NCBI GenBank assembly: GCA_965153455.1
Contig: OZ234497.1
Coordinates: 5,084,001 to 5,148,000, forward strand
Length of the DNA: 64,000 nt
Origin: Sphagnum compactum
Lineage: Eukaryota; Bryophyta; Sphagnopsida; Sphagnales
Reading direction: 5' to 3'
This document shows, piece by piece, positions 12,690 through 25,560 of the stretch. Each line of letters opens with the position of its first letter. Within the stretch, counting starts at the first letter, position 1. A program made the translations under genes and the position numbers. The notes beneath the pieces are model-generated. The model was given only the letters and a program-made list of their open reading frames with translations, searched no databases and had not been told where the DNA came from.

Positions 12690-14950
12690 TTTGAACATGA
12701 TTTGACATGGTTTTTGGTTCGTCATTTTGCAACTTTACGCAAGGAGTTTGGTTAAAGCCACACAAATTACGAAAAGCTAACATACTTAATGTTCATGACC
12801 AAGTTGCACAAAACCTTCCAACTACTTCACATAAATTTCTTCATGAAGATGACCATGTAAGATTACCCTATTTAAATCCATTTGATCAACCTCCCAATTA
12901 TGAATGGCAACAAGTGCCAAAAGGATGTGAATTTAGAGGTGATCATTACCACAAAAGAAAATGTATCATGATAATCAAGGCCAATGACTTCAAAGTATCC
13001 TTTAACAACAAAGTGAGTTTAGTTTCATTCAATTGCTCTAAATGATGATAATTTTGGTTTAAAAATCCACTTACAATTCATTGGTTTGCCTCCCATGGGC
13101 AAATCAATTAATTCCCAAGTATTATTCTTCATGAGGCCTTCAAATTGAAAGGCTATGGTAGCTTACCACTTTGGAACATCAAGTCGATTCAAGGCATCTA
13201 GTTAAAACAAGGGTTCAATCAATGGTATTAGGGATGAACATACATGAAAATGGAAATATTTGGGATTGGATTTCAAACAATGACTAAACCTTGAATATTT
13301 TGGAGGACTAAACACTTTTGGCACAAGGTCTTGAGCAAAAGAAGAAGGAAAAGTAGCACTTTGGAGACTTTCACTCAATTTGTCCATGACTATAAAGAAT
13401 TGAAAAATCTTCATTAAAAACAACATCATGACTAATAAAAAAAAATTGAGTTTGAACATTGAGAAGATGATATCCCTTAACATTATTATTATATCCCAAA
13501 AATTTACATTTGCAACTTTTGGCATCTAAATTTGAGCAATGTTCTTTGGGAATATGAACTTAAATTAAACACCCAAAATTGTGCAAATGTGTCAGTTTAG
13601 GCCTATGGCCAATCCATACCTCTTTAAAAGTGAAATTTACTATAACCTTTGTGAGTATTTAATCTGTTTTGGAAATAATTTGATGTATCAATGGTTTCCC
13701 CTTGAAAAGCATTGGGCATTTGGGCTACCTTCAACATGGTTCATGCAAATTCCACCAAAGTTATATTCTAATGCTCAGCAACCCTATTTTGTTGAAAGGA
13801 ATAAATAATTATATGTTGTATCCCATATGTTGTACAATGAGTTTAAATATTTTGGATTCAATGTCGTTATCAAATTTTAGAATTTTAAATTGATGATTGG
13901 TTTGTGTTTCAAACATTGCTTTGTATTTTTTAAAGTTGTGGAGTACTTCAATTTTAACTTTCATAAACATTACAACATATTATCAATTGTAATTGTTTAT
14001 GAATGTCAAAAGACATCAAGCACCGCTATGAGATATTGTTTGCATTGGTCCACATACATCAAAATGGACTAGTGCTAAAAGTGAGCAATACAACTTCCTT
14101 CCTTTGGAAACTTTTGCCATTGTTATTTGCCAAAGACAACCTTCAGATAATGATATGGTTTGCATTTAAGAATGAACTTGTTAATCCATTGACAACCTAA
14201 AGCTTTTGCATGAATTGTAATTTGTTGATGTTGGCATGAACAAAGTGACGGTGTTAGAGGACCAAGTCATGCAAGCTTCATGTTGTAGATACATTCAATG
14301 TTAAATGTGGACTCATGACATGTCACATGGTGTTGGAAATTTCATCATTTGATGAACCAACCTTGTACATACCACAAGCATTCACCTCATCGAATGTAAT
14401 CACCCATGCACAATCACTTTCCGAAGTTACATGTTGTTTGGAAAAGGTAATTATGTATCCAACAACAACTTGTTTGCAAATATCACATTATGACATAATG
14501 GTGGGACATGATATATTTCTTGTATAAAGTTTTCACATTGCTAGTCATCAATTTAATGGCAAATTGCCCTTTGCCATGAATTTGGTGATGGGAGATATAT
14601 TCAATGTATACATTTTTTCAAATCCAAAGGTTCATAAGTTATCACCCACTCACAATGAAATGTCATGTGATTAATTGTTCCCAAATCTAGGAACCCATCA
14701 TTTGAAATTTTCATCAAGACATGGCCTCAAGTTTATATTCTCCAGCAACATGTCCATGTTCTTAGGTTAACACATGATTAACAAAGTGGATACTCTAATT
14801 TTTTTTATCCTTTTCAAATTGGAAAAAATTTCCAACATTCATTATGGTGTCCTATTTTCTTGCAATAATTGCAAGACCCTTTTTTTTAATTGTGATGAAT
14901 TGGTTGGTTCTTCTTCTAGGCCCAATTCCCTTGGTTGGAAGAATTGTAGG
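12690..14950 (-). mobile_element. Decayed Ty1/copia gag-pol
   Basis: In gene order on the minus strand: a gag zinc knuckle CNYCKKIGHHNEC (CX2CX4HX4C) at about 14,873-14,835; an integrase-RT linker with IPKEHCSNLDAKSCKCKFLG, then KGYH, then FFISHDVVFNEDF, at about 13,560-13,430; and an RT core with QMDLNRVILHGHLHEEIYVK, then LEGFVQLG, at about 12,900-12,780, matching the copia pattern Q-D-V-K-T-A-F-L-H-G. Many stops and shifts; no LTRs were found. The RT aspartate region is altered (DLNRVILHG). Relic element. Confidence 0.75.
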
Positions 14951-14993
14951 TGGATCCAAAGGAACTTGTAAATGATCCACTAGTAATTTTTTA

Positions 14994-15085
14994 TGGTGCC
15001 CGCCGATTACAAGTAAATTTTATTGTAATTGGTAGGCACCAAAAATAATTTGCTTGTAAAAATTTCTTGTAATCGACGGGCACCA
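14994..15085. repeat. Inverted repeat, MITE-like (TGGTGCCCG termini)
   Basis: Left arm tggtgcccgccgattacaag and right arm cttgtaatcgacgggcacca are inverse complements with one mismatch over 20 bp. They enclose about 50 bp that repeats part of the arm. Upstream, cactagtaatttttta precedes the left arm, which is reminiscent of a CACTA-type terminus. Probably a deletion derivative of a DNA transposon. Confidence 0.65.
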
Positions 15086-17094
15086 ATTTTTCTATGTTCT
15101 TAATTTGATGAAACAAAAATATTAACATGATTTTTTTAAATTGGAGATTATATCCCCAAATTTTCAAGAATCAACATTCATTCATAAATATACAATTTAT
15201 TATTTTATATATTTTTTAAAAATTCATGAAACTCAATGTACAATTTTAATACCATGTTACAATTCAAGAAATTATGTACTTTAATGTAAGAAACCAAGAT
15301 TGAAAATATGCATGATTATGTGGGAAACATGAAAAAGAAAGGTAAAAAATACAACAATGGATTTTTTTGGATTTCACAAAAGCAAAATTTTATGGGTTGG
15401 ACACAAATTATTATATAAAATCCATATGCAAGTTAAAAATTTCAACAAAATTTGCTCAAATAAGTGAAACTAACTTCTTTTTCCTTGTTACTTTCAAATA
15501 ATTACACCAAAAACATTAATTTTGAATGAAATATGGACTTTGCAATCTAGATAATTCCCATGTCATAGTCCATAAAAGAGAAGTGTTATGGACCATTACT
15601 TATAATGGAATTGGAGATTTTTCCACAATTTTGGGACATGTTATAGTTTCAAAGGTTATGACATTTAAGAGTAATTTTTTTGAAAAATATAAAGTATGTG
15701 ATGGACTTTATAATTCCTTATTATGTGTAATAAAAATTTAAAAAATTCAAAGTCCATCACATATCCCAATGGATGTTATTCATGACCAATATTAATAGAG
15801 ATGTTCAAAAAGGTTAAAAGTAATGCACCATTAACTTAGACATGGAAAAATATGTCAACTTTAACAACATTTCAAGATTGGGTTTTTGTCCAATTTTTTA
15901 TATTTAAAAATACTCTAAAAAAACTAGCAAAATGGACTTTGCAATGGCATTTTTGGTACACACTAGTGTGCTTTCGCCCAAAAAAAAAAAATCAGCATCT
16001 TCCAATTACTTGCATTCAGGTATTTATATTACATCAACAATTATGTGTTTCTTCACAATTCATGGCTATCGAACATGAGTTTACTACTTCATACTTAACT
16101 AATCAACTTACTCATCTATTGATTCTTTAAAAAAAATTAACCTTTCAAATGGTCATAACTAATGTCATAAATCTTTGTTTTGAGAATGTGAAACCATTTT
16201 AATATAATATTCCTCAAGACCTTTTGAATGATTGAAAACCTTAATTTAAAACGAGGATTGGTATTTCAAACCTTGATCCAAAAATTTGAAACACCTAGGA
16301 CTAATCCACTTAGTTTTTTTAATTTTTTGAAAGCCCTCATCAAGGGTTAAACCTAATTCTATAATGGTTCAGAACCATTAGTCAAAGGTCAAAACTTAAT
16401 TTTTTGATTTTTGAAAATTTCCAACCAATATAATACATGTACCTTATCTTGATTGAAAAAGGTATATTTCTAGAGACCCATTAGAACCTAACACAACTAA
16501 CAAACAAAAGGAAGTAAAGCATTTATATTAAGAAGAAAAAAAAAACCTACCAGAGGTACAACAATGCTATTGTAACACAATACTTACAAGATTACACATG
16601 TACACTGTGGATGAACTACTATAACCTTGGATAAAAAAAAAATGGTTGATTTAAAATGTGTACTACTAATTGTAGTACTCTGTTGTTATGGTATACAAGT
16701 TGCTTGAACCCTCAATGGAATACTAGAATGATGAGATGAAGTAGCCTCACTACTGTAGAGCAAAATGAAAGTAACAAATCACAATGTTTATAGTAGTACA
16801 TAAAGAAACTTGAAAAAACAAAAATTAAACAAGTTATACTTAGTGCAATGATAAAAAAACAAAAGATAATATACATGTTACAAACAACTATCGTAGGGGT
16901 GACAATGTCTTTCAAACAAAAATCAAATCCATAACTTAAACCCCAATTTCCAATACAAATAACTTCAACTATTGGTTGTATAATAGTTACCCTACTTCAA
17001 TTCAATAGTTTTGTTTGATTCTTTTTCTTCTCCCTCACACATTCAGACAATTCCACACACCAGAAACACACAAGTTCATATATATATATATATA
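15086..17094. other. AT-rich intergenic DNA
   Basis: No gene recognised. It contains one inverted repeat (15,696-15,762, listed separately) and ends in a TA dinucleotide tract (about 17,078-17,095) used as target by the Helitron that follows. Confidence 0.5.
15696..15762. repeat. Short inverted repeat
   Basis: atgtgatggactttataatt at the left and an inverse complement ending aaagtccatcacat at the right give a 14-bp perfect stem extended by imperfect pairs around a 27-nt AT-rich loop. Confidence 0.55.
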
Positions 17095-17676
17095 TCTTAT
17101 ATATTAATTCACTAAGTCTGTCAATCTGTCCGCCAGCACGGGCAGGGGGGGCCAGCACAGGCGGTCTCTCTCTCTCTCTCTCTGCACGTGCATTGCGTCG
17201 TCCTTTCGCTTTGCACCAGTTACTTTACTATCTGCACGTGGTAAATAAGTGAAGTAACAGTAGATATTCTTCTTTGTCTCCCCTTTGCCAGGACTAACCT
17301 AACTTACATCCCCTGTTCCACACAGATGGATGGATGGATGGATGAAAGTAGTTCTCTGCTTTTCACTTCATCCATCCTCTACCATCCATTTTTGTATTAT
17401 CTCCTGTACACTACTGTATGGGAGTTTTCTTTCCAGGTATTTCTCTTTTGCTCTTTTTCTTTTTCTTTTTTCCTGGTTCTTTGTTTCTAAGCCATGACGT
17501 AGAAGAGAATTATATATAACAGGGGAACGGGGGGGGGGGATCAATGGGTTAAAGAATCAGAGTGGAAAATGCGAAGGACGGGGGGGGGTCGACGGGGTAA
17601 AGAACCGGAGTGGGCAATGGGAAGGACCGGGCGGGGGGGAGTTCGACGGGTGCATTATGCACCGGGTTCACACTAG
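17095..17676 (+). mobile_element. Complete non-autonomous Helitron
   Basis: The 5' end is TC (tcttatatattaattcacta, then gtctgtc) directly after an A in a TA tract. The 3' end is CTAG followed by T, also in a TA tract, so the element sits between A and T as Helitrons do. A 6-bp hairpin GGTGCA-TTA-TGCACC lies at 17,649-17,663, 9 nt before CTAG. Length is 582 bp, non-coding, with a CT microsatellite, a GATG repeat and G-runs. No target duplication, as expected. It must be mobilised in trans; the RepHel relic at 37-42 kb shows the superfamily is present. Confidence 0.85.
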
Positions 17677-17804
17677 TATATATATATATATAATCCTCAT
17701 TTTCCCTTAAATGACCAACCATTATTAAGGTAAATGGCATTTATCACAAGTTCAAATCCTAGATATTTTCTCCTATTCCTTCTCCCCCATTCACATTTCC
17801 TAAC

Positions 17805-20146
17805 CACTACATTACATTAGAAAAAAACTGTCATTTTGCAATTGTCATATGCAGCTAATTTTTAGTTGCATGTGATACATGCAACTACTAGACCCCATAG
17901 TTACATAAGACAAGTTGCACACGACTAGCAATTGCATGTAACAATATGTATGTGGTTAGTATATATGGTATGAATTTATATTTATATGTTTACATTATTC
18001 TACAAAGGTTGCCCATGGTGACACATGGCATTTAAACATTATTTCAATATTCATCATTGTTAATAAATTAATAATATTTCAGCCATCCAATAAAATGTGA
18101 ATTTGATTTTGACACATGTCCATTTGTGAAAGCCAATTATGTGGTGACACATGGCAATTTTAAAAGCACATTGATTTTTTTTAATTAATTAGGTAGGTAA
18201 GTCATAGGTAAGTAGGGTGGTAGGTGGGGAGGTAAATAGATCATATGTAGGTAGGTTGTAGGTAGGTAGGGAGGTAGGGAAGTAGGTAGATAGGTTTAAA
18301 ATAATCCAATTTTGTTTTTGGGTTTAGCTTTTAAGGTTGAACCTCTTTCATTGGCCCATCCCTAATGCCATTTGGTACTTGGTTTGTGAACAAGCCAAAT
18401 GCACCTATATAGAATGCACATTTGGAATCCATGGCAAAAAATATGAGATAAAAAAATCAATTGCAAATGCAACCAATGTAGTTGCAACCTACATGCAAAT
18501 AATCATATTAACCTAGTTTACATACTAAGTTAAATTAATTATATCATAAGTATTAAAATTTAATAGGTAATAATAACATAATACAATGATATATTGTGAC
18601 TTGGTTAATAGATATTAATGTTAATATTTATAATTATATTAACATTTTAATAGTTATGATTATTTATAATAATTAATGATAATACCATTATATTATTATT
18701 ATTTTATTTAAATTAATAGATAAATTAGGTTAGTAACTAACATAGGCTATGGTACTTATAGGCAAATTAATATCACCTATTAGCCATAAACATATTACCA
18801 CAATTAATACTATAGTTTTAATTAAAATTATAGTTATTGAAAAATATATATTATTAAAGATTTAAAAAGATAATAATAATAATAATAATAAATCATAGGT
18901 TAACTAATGTAACCTACTAATCACAAATATAATACCATAATTTTAAAAATAATAATAAATAATAATCATTATTAAAATTAATTATAATATTTATAAATAA
19001 TTGATAATATTATTTAAATAATAATTATTGAATAATAATAGTCAAGTCATTAGTAAGTAATAATATTAATAATCACAAGTATAATTATAATAGTTTTCTA
19101 ATCATTATATGTGATTCACTATAATGACTAATAATATAAATTTTTTTGGGGCTAAAATATTTTTTTATTAAATTAACCACGTGGCTAAATTAACCATGAC
19201 AAAACTAATTATAAAGCTAAATTAATGATGGATAAACTAATTTTTTAAAAAGAATTAAAAATGGTAAATCAATTTTGGGTCAACTAACCATAGTTGAATT
19301 AGTTACAAGGTTAAATTTACTACTTAATTTAGCCATGTTTAATTTAGTCATGTTAGTTTAATCATTATTAATTTAATTTAGCCTCCTAGTTAATTTAATT
19401 TTTTAGTTAGTTGAGCCATAATTATTTTAGCCAACATTAGTTTAGCCAACGTTGGTTTAGCCAAAATTAGTTTATTCATGGTTAATTTAGCCTCATACTT
19501 AATTTAGCCAAAATTAATTGATCCATGGTTAATTTAGCCTCATAATTTTTTAGCCAAAATTAATTTAACCAAATTAGTTTCACTTCATAATTATTTTAGC
19601 CAAAATTAATTTAACCAAATTAGTTTCAAATCATAATTATTTTAGCCAAATTAATTTATCCATGGTTAGTTACAACCTCATAGTTAGTTTTGCCATAGTT
19701 AATTTTTGCATAATTAATTTAGCCATTTGAAGTTAGTTTAATCTCATAGTTAGTTGAGCCAAAATTAATCTAATCAAAATTAGTTTAATCATGGTTAGTT
19801 TAACCTTGATTAATATGAATCAAGTTTAACTAATGTTTTGCCTTGGGTAGCATTAGTTAACATGAGTTTAACCTTAGTATTAAAGCTATAAGATTAATAT
19901 ACATAGTCTAGGTAGATATATTTAGTATGTTAACGTAGGTATGTATTAGCTTAGGTCATGATTTTTATGACACATGTCCATTTTGTACACTATTAGTTGC
20001 ATGTTAGTTGCACACACAACCGTATGGCCCAAACTTATACAATATCAATTTTGTAGTTGCACACACAACTAATATAGTTACAAATGACACCTAGTTGCAC
20101 GCAATTGCATAGTGATTGGTTGTAAACAACATGATTTCTACTAGTG
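17805..20146. repeat. AT-rich CACTA-like element (candidate)
   Basis: The right border reads tttctactagtg, that is CACTAGTAGAAA inward. The left border candidate is cactacattacattagaaaa. Both subterminal regions carry many copies of TTGCA/TGCAA-type motifs in both orientations, which is typical of CACTA subterminal repeats. The interior is AT-rich with an AGGT array at about 18,185-18,295. No transposase and no clean 3-bp duplication were seen, so the borders are tentative. Confidence 0.35.
19160..19850. repeat. Degenerate tandem repeat of TTAGCCAAAATTAATTTA type
   Basis: About 700 bp of imperfect 18-25 bp units combining ttagccaaaattaattta, ttagccatggttaatttag and similar variants. No coding potential. 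Confidence 0.65.
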
Positions 20147-23100
20147 TTAGTCCTCCCTAGATCAATGGGCAAGTAGGTAAACAAAGTCAACCAAGGTTCC
20201 TTAATAACTACTTATTGCTACAATAACTATTATTCAACCTTAAAATTGTCCCTCAAATCCCAAGTTCCCAAAAGAGAACCTCCCAATACTAGAACCTTCA
20301 CCTTTCTAAGCAAAGCCTCTTGGCACCCATATTAACCTAGGAATGGTTAAATTTGAACCATGAAACCTTGGGTTTTTCTTATGACGTGACACATTGTAAT
20401 GTTTAAAGGCAACCTAAAAAACTTGACTTTTTTTTTGGTCATGGTACACATGTGGATTCACCCAAGGTGTTCAATAGAAGTTGCAATTTAAAGACAATTG
20501 ACCTAGATTAGAATAAAAAAATGAACATGTTTTAAATGGTCACAGAAAACATATTTGATGAAACCATGTTCAATTGAATTCGGAAACATGTTGGCTTTAA
20601 CCAATGTAAAGTTTATTGACTTTTCAAAGGATATGTCTAACAATAGTCTAAATTTTTCATATTAAAAACTCTTTGAACCTTAAATCCCAAAACACTTGTT
20701 GATTACCTCCTAAACATGTTACATCTTCCTAATATAAAATTTAAGGCCCACGCATATAAGCATTTCAAGACATTAAACAAGATCATGTAACATCATATAG
20801 TCTAAATAAAATCCTTTCACACCTATTGTCAATTAGGTTTAGGGTTATGTATCATTAGATGATTTAACATTTGCAATAGTGGTAGGCAACAAGATTACAT
20901 AATGCCATCTAGCTATTTAATTATAATGATTCACACATCATGTTTGGAAGGTATATATCTGCAATTTTGTTGGTGGTGCACACTCATGAATGCATACCTC
21001 AACATTGATGAGTTTCAATATTGTACTTCCCTTTCCTTTTTCTTTTTTTTCAGTCTACCTTATCCATCATTTTCCTTCACACCGATCACCCCTCTCCATC
21101 TTTATTTTATTGCAATTTCCTTCTTTTCAACCTTTCCATTATTCTACTCTCCATTGCCATTCCTATGCATGTTGCTTTTTGTTGCCATTGTTGTGGATGT
21201 CAAAATATTGTGTTGGTTTTGTTACATCAACATGTTGAATAAGAGATGTGGTTGGTTTTTAGTGCATGAATGTTTGCTACATTTCACATGTCACCAAATT
21301 TGTTAGTGCTATTAATTTGTGCTTGAACATTGCAACAACATTTTGCCAAAAAAAATTATTATGTTTTTTTTTTTTTGCACAAGTTTTTACTAGATCAAAA
21401 TGTCGAAAAAATGTTTGTGTGAGTGTTTGTTGCATTTCATGCATCACCAAAATCATTTGTGCTTGTTTGTTTGTGCACGATTATTTGTTCCAACAATGCC
21501 ACCTAAAAAGCTTTGTATTTTGGTTTGTTTGTGTTGCAAATCTTTATTATTTTAATGTGTTGCCAAAGAAGCAATGTAATTGATTGTTTTGGTTGTTGAT
21601 TATGGTAGATTGAACATTGGTTGCTACAATAACACACATGCATTGATGATGGTGAGCAAGTGATGAAAATATTTTGATAGAACCGATTTTCCAACATTTT
21701 TAATGTTGCTTAGATTTGGACCTTTTAAATAACATTGTGTCTTCAGCTTGAAATATAGATATTCTTTATAAAAAATTGTCATTCCAACATTCCCATAGCT
21801 TCCCTTAACATTTTGCAAACACCATGTGACAACAAGGATGCCATGACATATGTGTTTGTGTTAGTTAACATTTTACATATGACTAGGGTTTTTTAAAGAA
21901 GTTCTAGCATTCAATTACCTTTGATTCACCTTCACCTTCAAGTGTGAATGATGTATAAATGTTAAGGTTCATTCACACTTGGTTTTATGGACTCTAGTGT
22001 TGAGTCCCTTAACACCATACATTAGACTTATACTTACTTATCATGAAAATTTTATGTTAAACTAACATTCACTTAACATCAAGCTATTACCCATTTGACA
22101 TATAACTTGATTTTATATATTGGATAGTTAAAGGTAACTTTTAAAAATTTGATATAAAATTATCCATTTAGGTAAGGGTGAAGGTAAATGATTAACATTT
22201 ACTTTGTTCACAAGGCAATGTAAGGGTAGATATAGGTATATCACTTGTGTTATTTTTACCCTATGTTTATGTACCATGTAAAGAGTAAGGTAAATCACAC
22301 AATATATCTAATCTTCATATTCCCCTTTCCTACTTGCCTCATAGCCTCTCCTAGCTAGTACAAGTAAACTTCAAATATGTCCTTGTACAATAGGGCAAAG
22401 AGGGTTAGTCGGGGGGAAAATGAACTACCGAACTAATTAGTGTAATTAATAGGGTTACAAATTTGAACTTTTGTCTATTAGCCGGCGATTATATTAGGTT
22501 ATGAAATAGTGTTGGGTTGGTATTTGGAACTACACAAACCTTTGATGGGTATCAGGGTCGTTTTTAAGGTTCATTATTATGCTTCATACAATAATCAAAT
22601 ACCTAATTTTGAGACATTACCATAAGTCTCAATTTTGTTTGAAAAATTCAATTAATGACCCAAAAAACCACCAGTTCTTTAATGAAACCTAACAATTCTT
22701 TGAAGGTTGTGAAATAATTGGAACCAGTGGATTGTTATGCGATTTTGATTTTTAAAAAAATTCTTTGTTTTTCCAAAAACCAAAACTTGTGGTTTTTTCA
22801 TTATGAAACACCAAAGAAAAACACAAAGTGGTCATTAACAAAATCAAATACCCACTATCGTGACGTGTAGTGTTGTGATGTATGGTGTTGTAAGGGTGTA
22901 AATCCATAGTTATTCTACTAAACAAAAAGATAAAAACCAATCATGCACATATACATACAATGCACAAGAGGAGGTTGAAATGAAATTCTCATGTATATTA
23001 AATTACAAAGAAGGAAAGGAAAAAAATGTATGTAAACGGTGGCCGTGTAATGGACGCCATGAGCATCTAGAAGTCCAATCTGATTATGGAAAAAACTCTC

Positions 23101-24338
23101 CCTGACAAAGGAATTCTAGAAAAATTAATAAGAGAAGGGAAGGGCTTGGCCTTTTATACAGCCGCCAACAAGCTGAAACTCTAAACGCTTAATAACCTAC
23201 AGTAACTTAAGAACGTACATTAGCCCTAAGAACGTACATTAACCCTAAAAGGCATGAATGGCATGCCCGTAACCGGCCGTCATGTATGAGGCCATGCATA
23301 CGGGCATGACACCACTTCTTCAACACTGGTCCAAAGCTCAAGAAATCATCCATATGAAACATTTAGATAAATGTCATTGTACCTATTCAACACTAACTTT
23401 AGCAGTTTGCGCAATACAACAACTTTTGTTCCATTATAATGTTTTGGGAATCATCCAACATTGATTGACCATAAACGTAGTAAATTATGATTAAAATTAC
23501 AAGGGCTAATTTTCTTAATAGGCTACATGGCGATGGTGGTTGTTGGTATGAATCCGATGCCACCAAGAGCTATTGGGATATAGGCATGTTATAAGTTAAA
23601 GGTCCTTTTGGGCTATCAAACACTAGAAGAATTTGAAAATCAACGATTAGATTTACAATTCATTTATAATTGTAATGGACACATGTGACTAAAAATAACC
23701 TAGTCACCTAAAACAAGTGCCAAAAGATAGTTAGTTGCAAAATACATGACATGGCCATGAAGTTGAAAGTGTAATCGTACACCTTACGACTAGGCCAAAA
23801 ACTTTCATCCATTGCCATGGATGATCCTTAGTATGACGTAGAACCACAATTTGCAACTACATTTGCAACTACATTTGGGATAGTCGCATGTTGCCATTGT
23901 GGGTGGTTAGGATTTAACCACATGGTAATTTTAAAAGCCAATGGCCATAAAACACGTGCAATTTTTCATTTGTTCAAAAAAGATATATTATTATTTCAGA
24001 AATTAAATATTACAATTACAATATTATAATTACATAATTACATAATTATAATCTATCTTAGGTTAAACTATAATAGGTAGCCTATTATAGGCTAGGTTAG
24101 GGTAGAATAAACTACCTAACACAAGCCAAGTAGGTAGGTAGGATCCTATTTATTTTGTTGGGGACAAGCTTTTTGATTAGCTCATCCCAAATGGCACATG
24201 CATTATGTTTATAATGCATACCATGAATTTAATCCATGCTTTCACCTACTTATATATTTTACAAATTTGAAGTTGTAACCAAACGATATGGGATAAATTA
24301 TAATGAAAGGGAAACACTACAACACTAAAACACTAAAA
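20147..24338. other. AT-rich intergenic DNA
   Basis: No gene recognised. Short frames at 20,902-21,583 are translated C/T-rich low-complexity DNA. A 13-bp inverted repeat (caagtgtgaatga / tcattcacacttg) lies at 21,939-21,981. At 23,840-23,885 and 23,940 motifs of the ttgcaact/ttttaaaagccaatg type recur, as in the AT-rich elements elsewhere in the window. Confidence 0.5.
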
Positions 24339-25560
24339 CATTATCATATATCCACACAATAAAATATTTATTATTTTCCAAAATTATTTACTACCTACTT
24401 ACTTACTACCTACTACCTACAAACTAACCTACCATATCAATTAATTAATTAATAAATATAAAAACACTATGACGTATCCACACAATAAAATACTTATTAC
24501 TTAACTTAGTTGCTTACTACCTACTATTTATCCTACTTACTAATTAGGTATTATATTACCTAGGCTACATACCTACTATTTAGTACATAACCTACATTTA
24601 ATAAATTAATTACACAACCAACCTAATTTATTATTATTATTTTTAAAAAAAACATATATCCACATACAAAAATATTTACAATTTAACCTACCTACTACTT
24701 ATTACTACCTATCCCACTTATCACATACTACCTAAGCTACATATTTACTATTTACTACCTACCCTATTTAATAAATTAATTTCTTAACATAGATAATTAA
24801 TTATCAATTAATACAAAAACACTATGACATCTCCACAAAATAAAATACCTATTGCTTAACTTATAACCTACCTACCTACTAGGTCTATTAGTGCCTATCC
24901 TACTTATTACATACTACTTAAGTTACATACCTACTATCTACTACTTAGCTTACCTAATAAATTAATTACCTAGACTACATTTAATAAATTAATTGTTTAA
25001 CATAACTAGCTAATTAATCAATCAATTAATATAAAAACACTATGACACATCCACAAAATAAAATACCTTTTACTTAACTTATAACTTGCCTAGGTTACAT
25101 ACCTACTATCTATTACTTAGCCTACATTTAATAAATTAATTTTTAACATAGCTAATTAACTAATCAATTAATACAAAAACATTATGACATATCCACAAAA
25201 TAAAATACGTCTTGCTTAGTTTACCTACCTACCTATTAGTACCTATCCTACTTATTACATATTACCTAATTAATTGATTAAATACCTAATCTAATCTAAT
25301 CTAATCAATTAATTAATTAATATGAAAACATCATCACATATTCACACAAAAAATTAATTAACCTACCTACTATCTATCCTACTTACTACCTATTACCCAG
25401 TCTATTAATTAATGACCTAGCCAGCCAACTACCTACTTAGCTTACTTCATCTAACTAGGTCTAACCTTCATAGCCTAACGGCCTATTAGTTACACCTAGT
25501 AAACAAGCCTATTACTACCTATAAATAACTTAGGCCAATTAATTAAGTATGCAAGCTAGG
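24339..25560. repeat. Degenerate satellite-like tandem array
   Basis: A conserved core (cactatgacatatccacaca, then ataaaatac) recurs at about 24,339, 24,464, 24,653, 24,820, 25,038, 25,180 and 25,329, so spacing varies from 125 to 218 bp. Between cores lie (TACC)n/(CTAC)n-rich stretches and ttaataaattaatt blocks. Composition is extremely C/T/A-rich on this strand. No coding potential. Confidence 0.75.

Noticed and set aside
12707-13045. Plus-strand 112-codon frame
   Set aside because: Antisense to the copia RT core read on the minus strand.
20902-21583. Phe/Ser/His-rich plus-strand open frames
   Set aside because: Low-complexity T/C-rich DNA; overlapping frames all open, no motif.
24339-25560. 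Possible CRISPR-like array of repeats and spacers
   Set aside because: Units are degenerate, spacing is irregular, the filler is simple-sequence, and the context is a plant nuclear genome.
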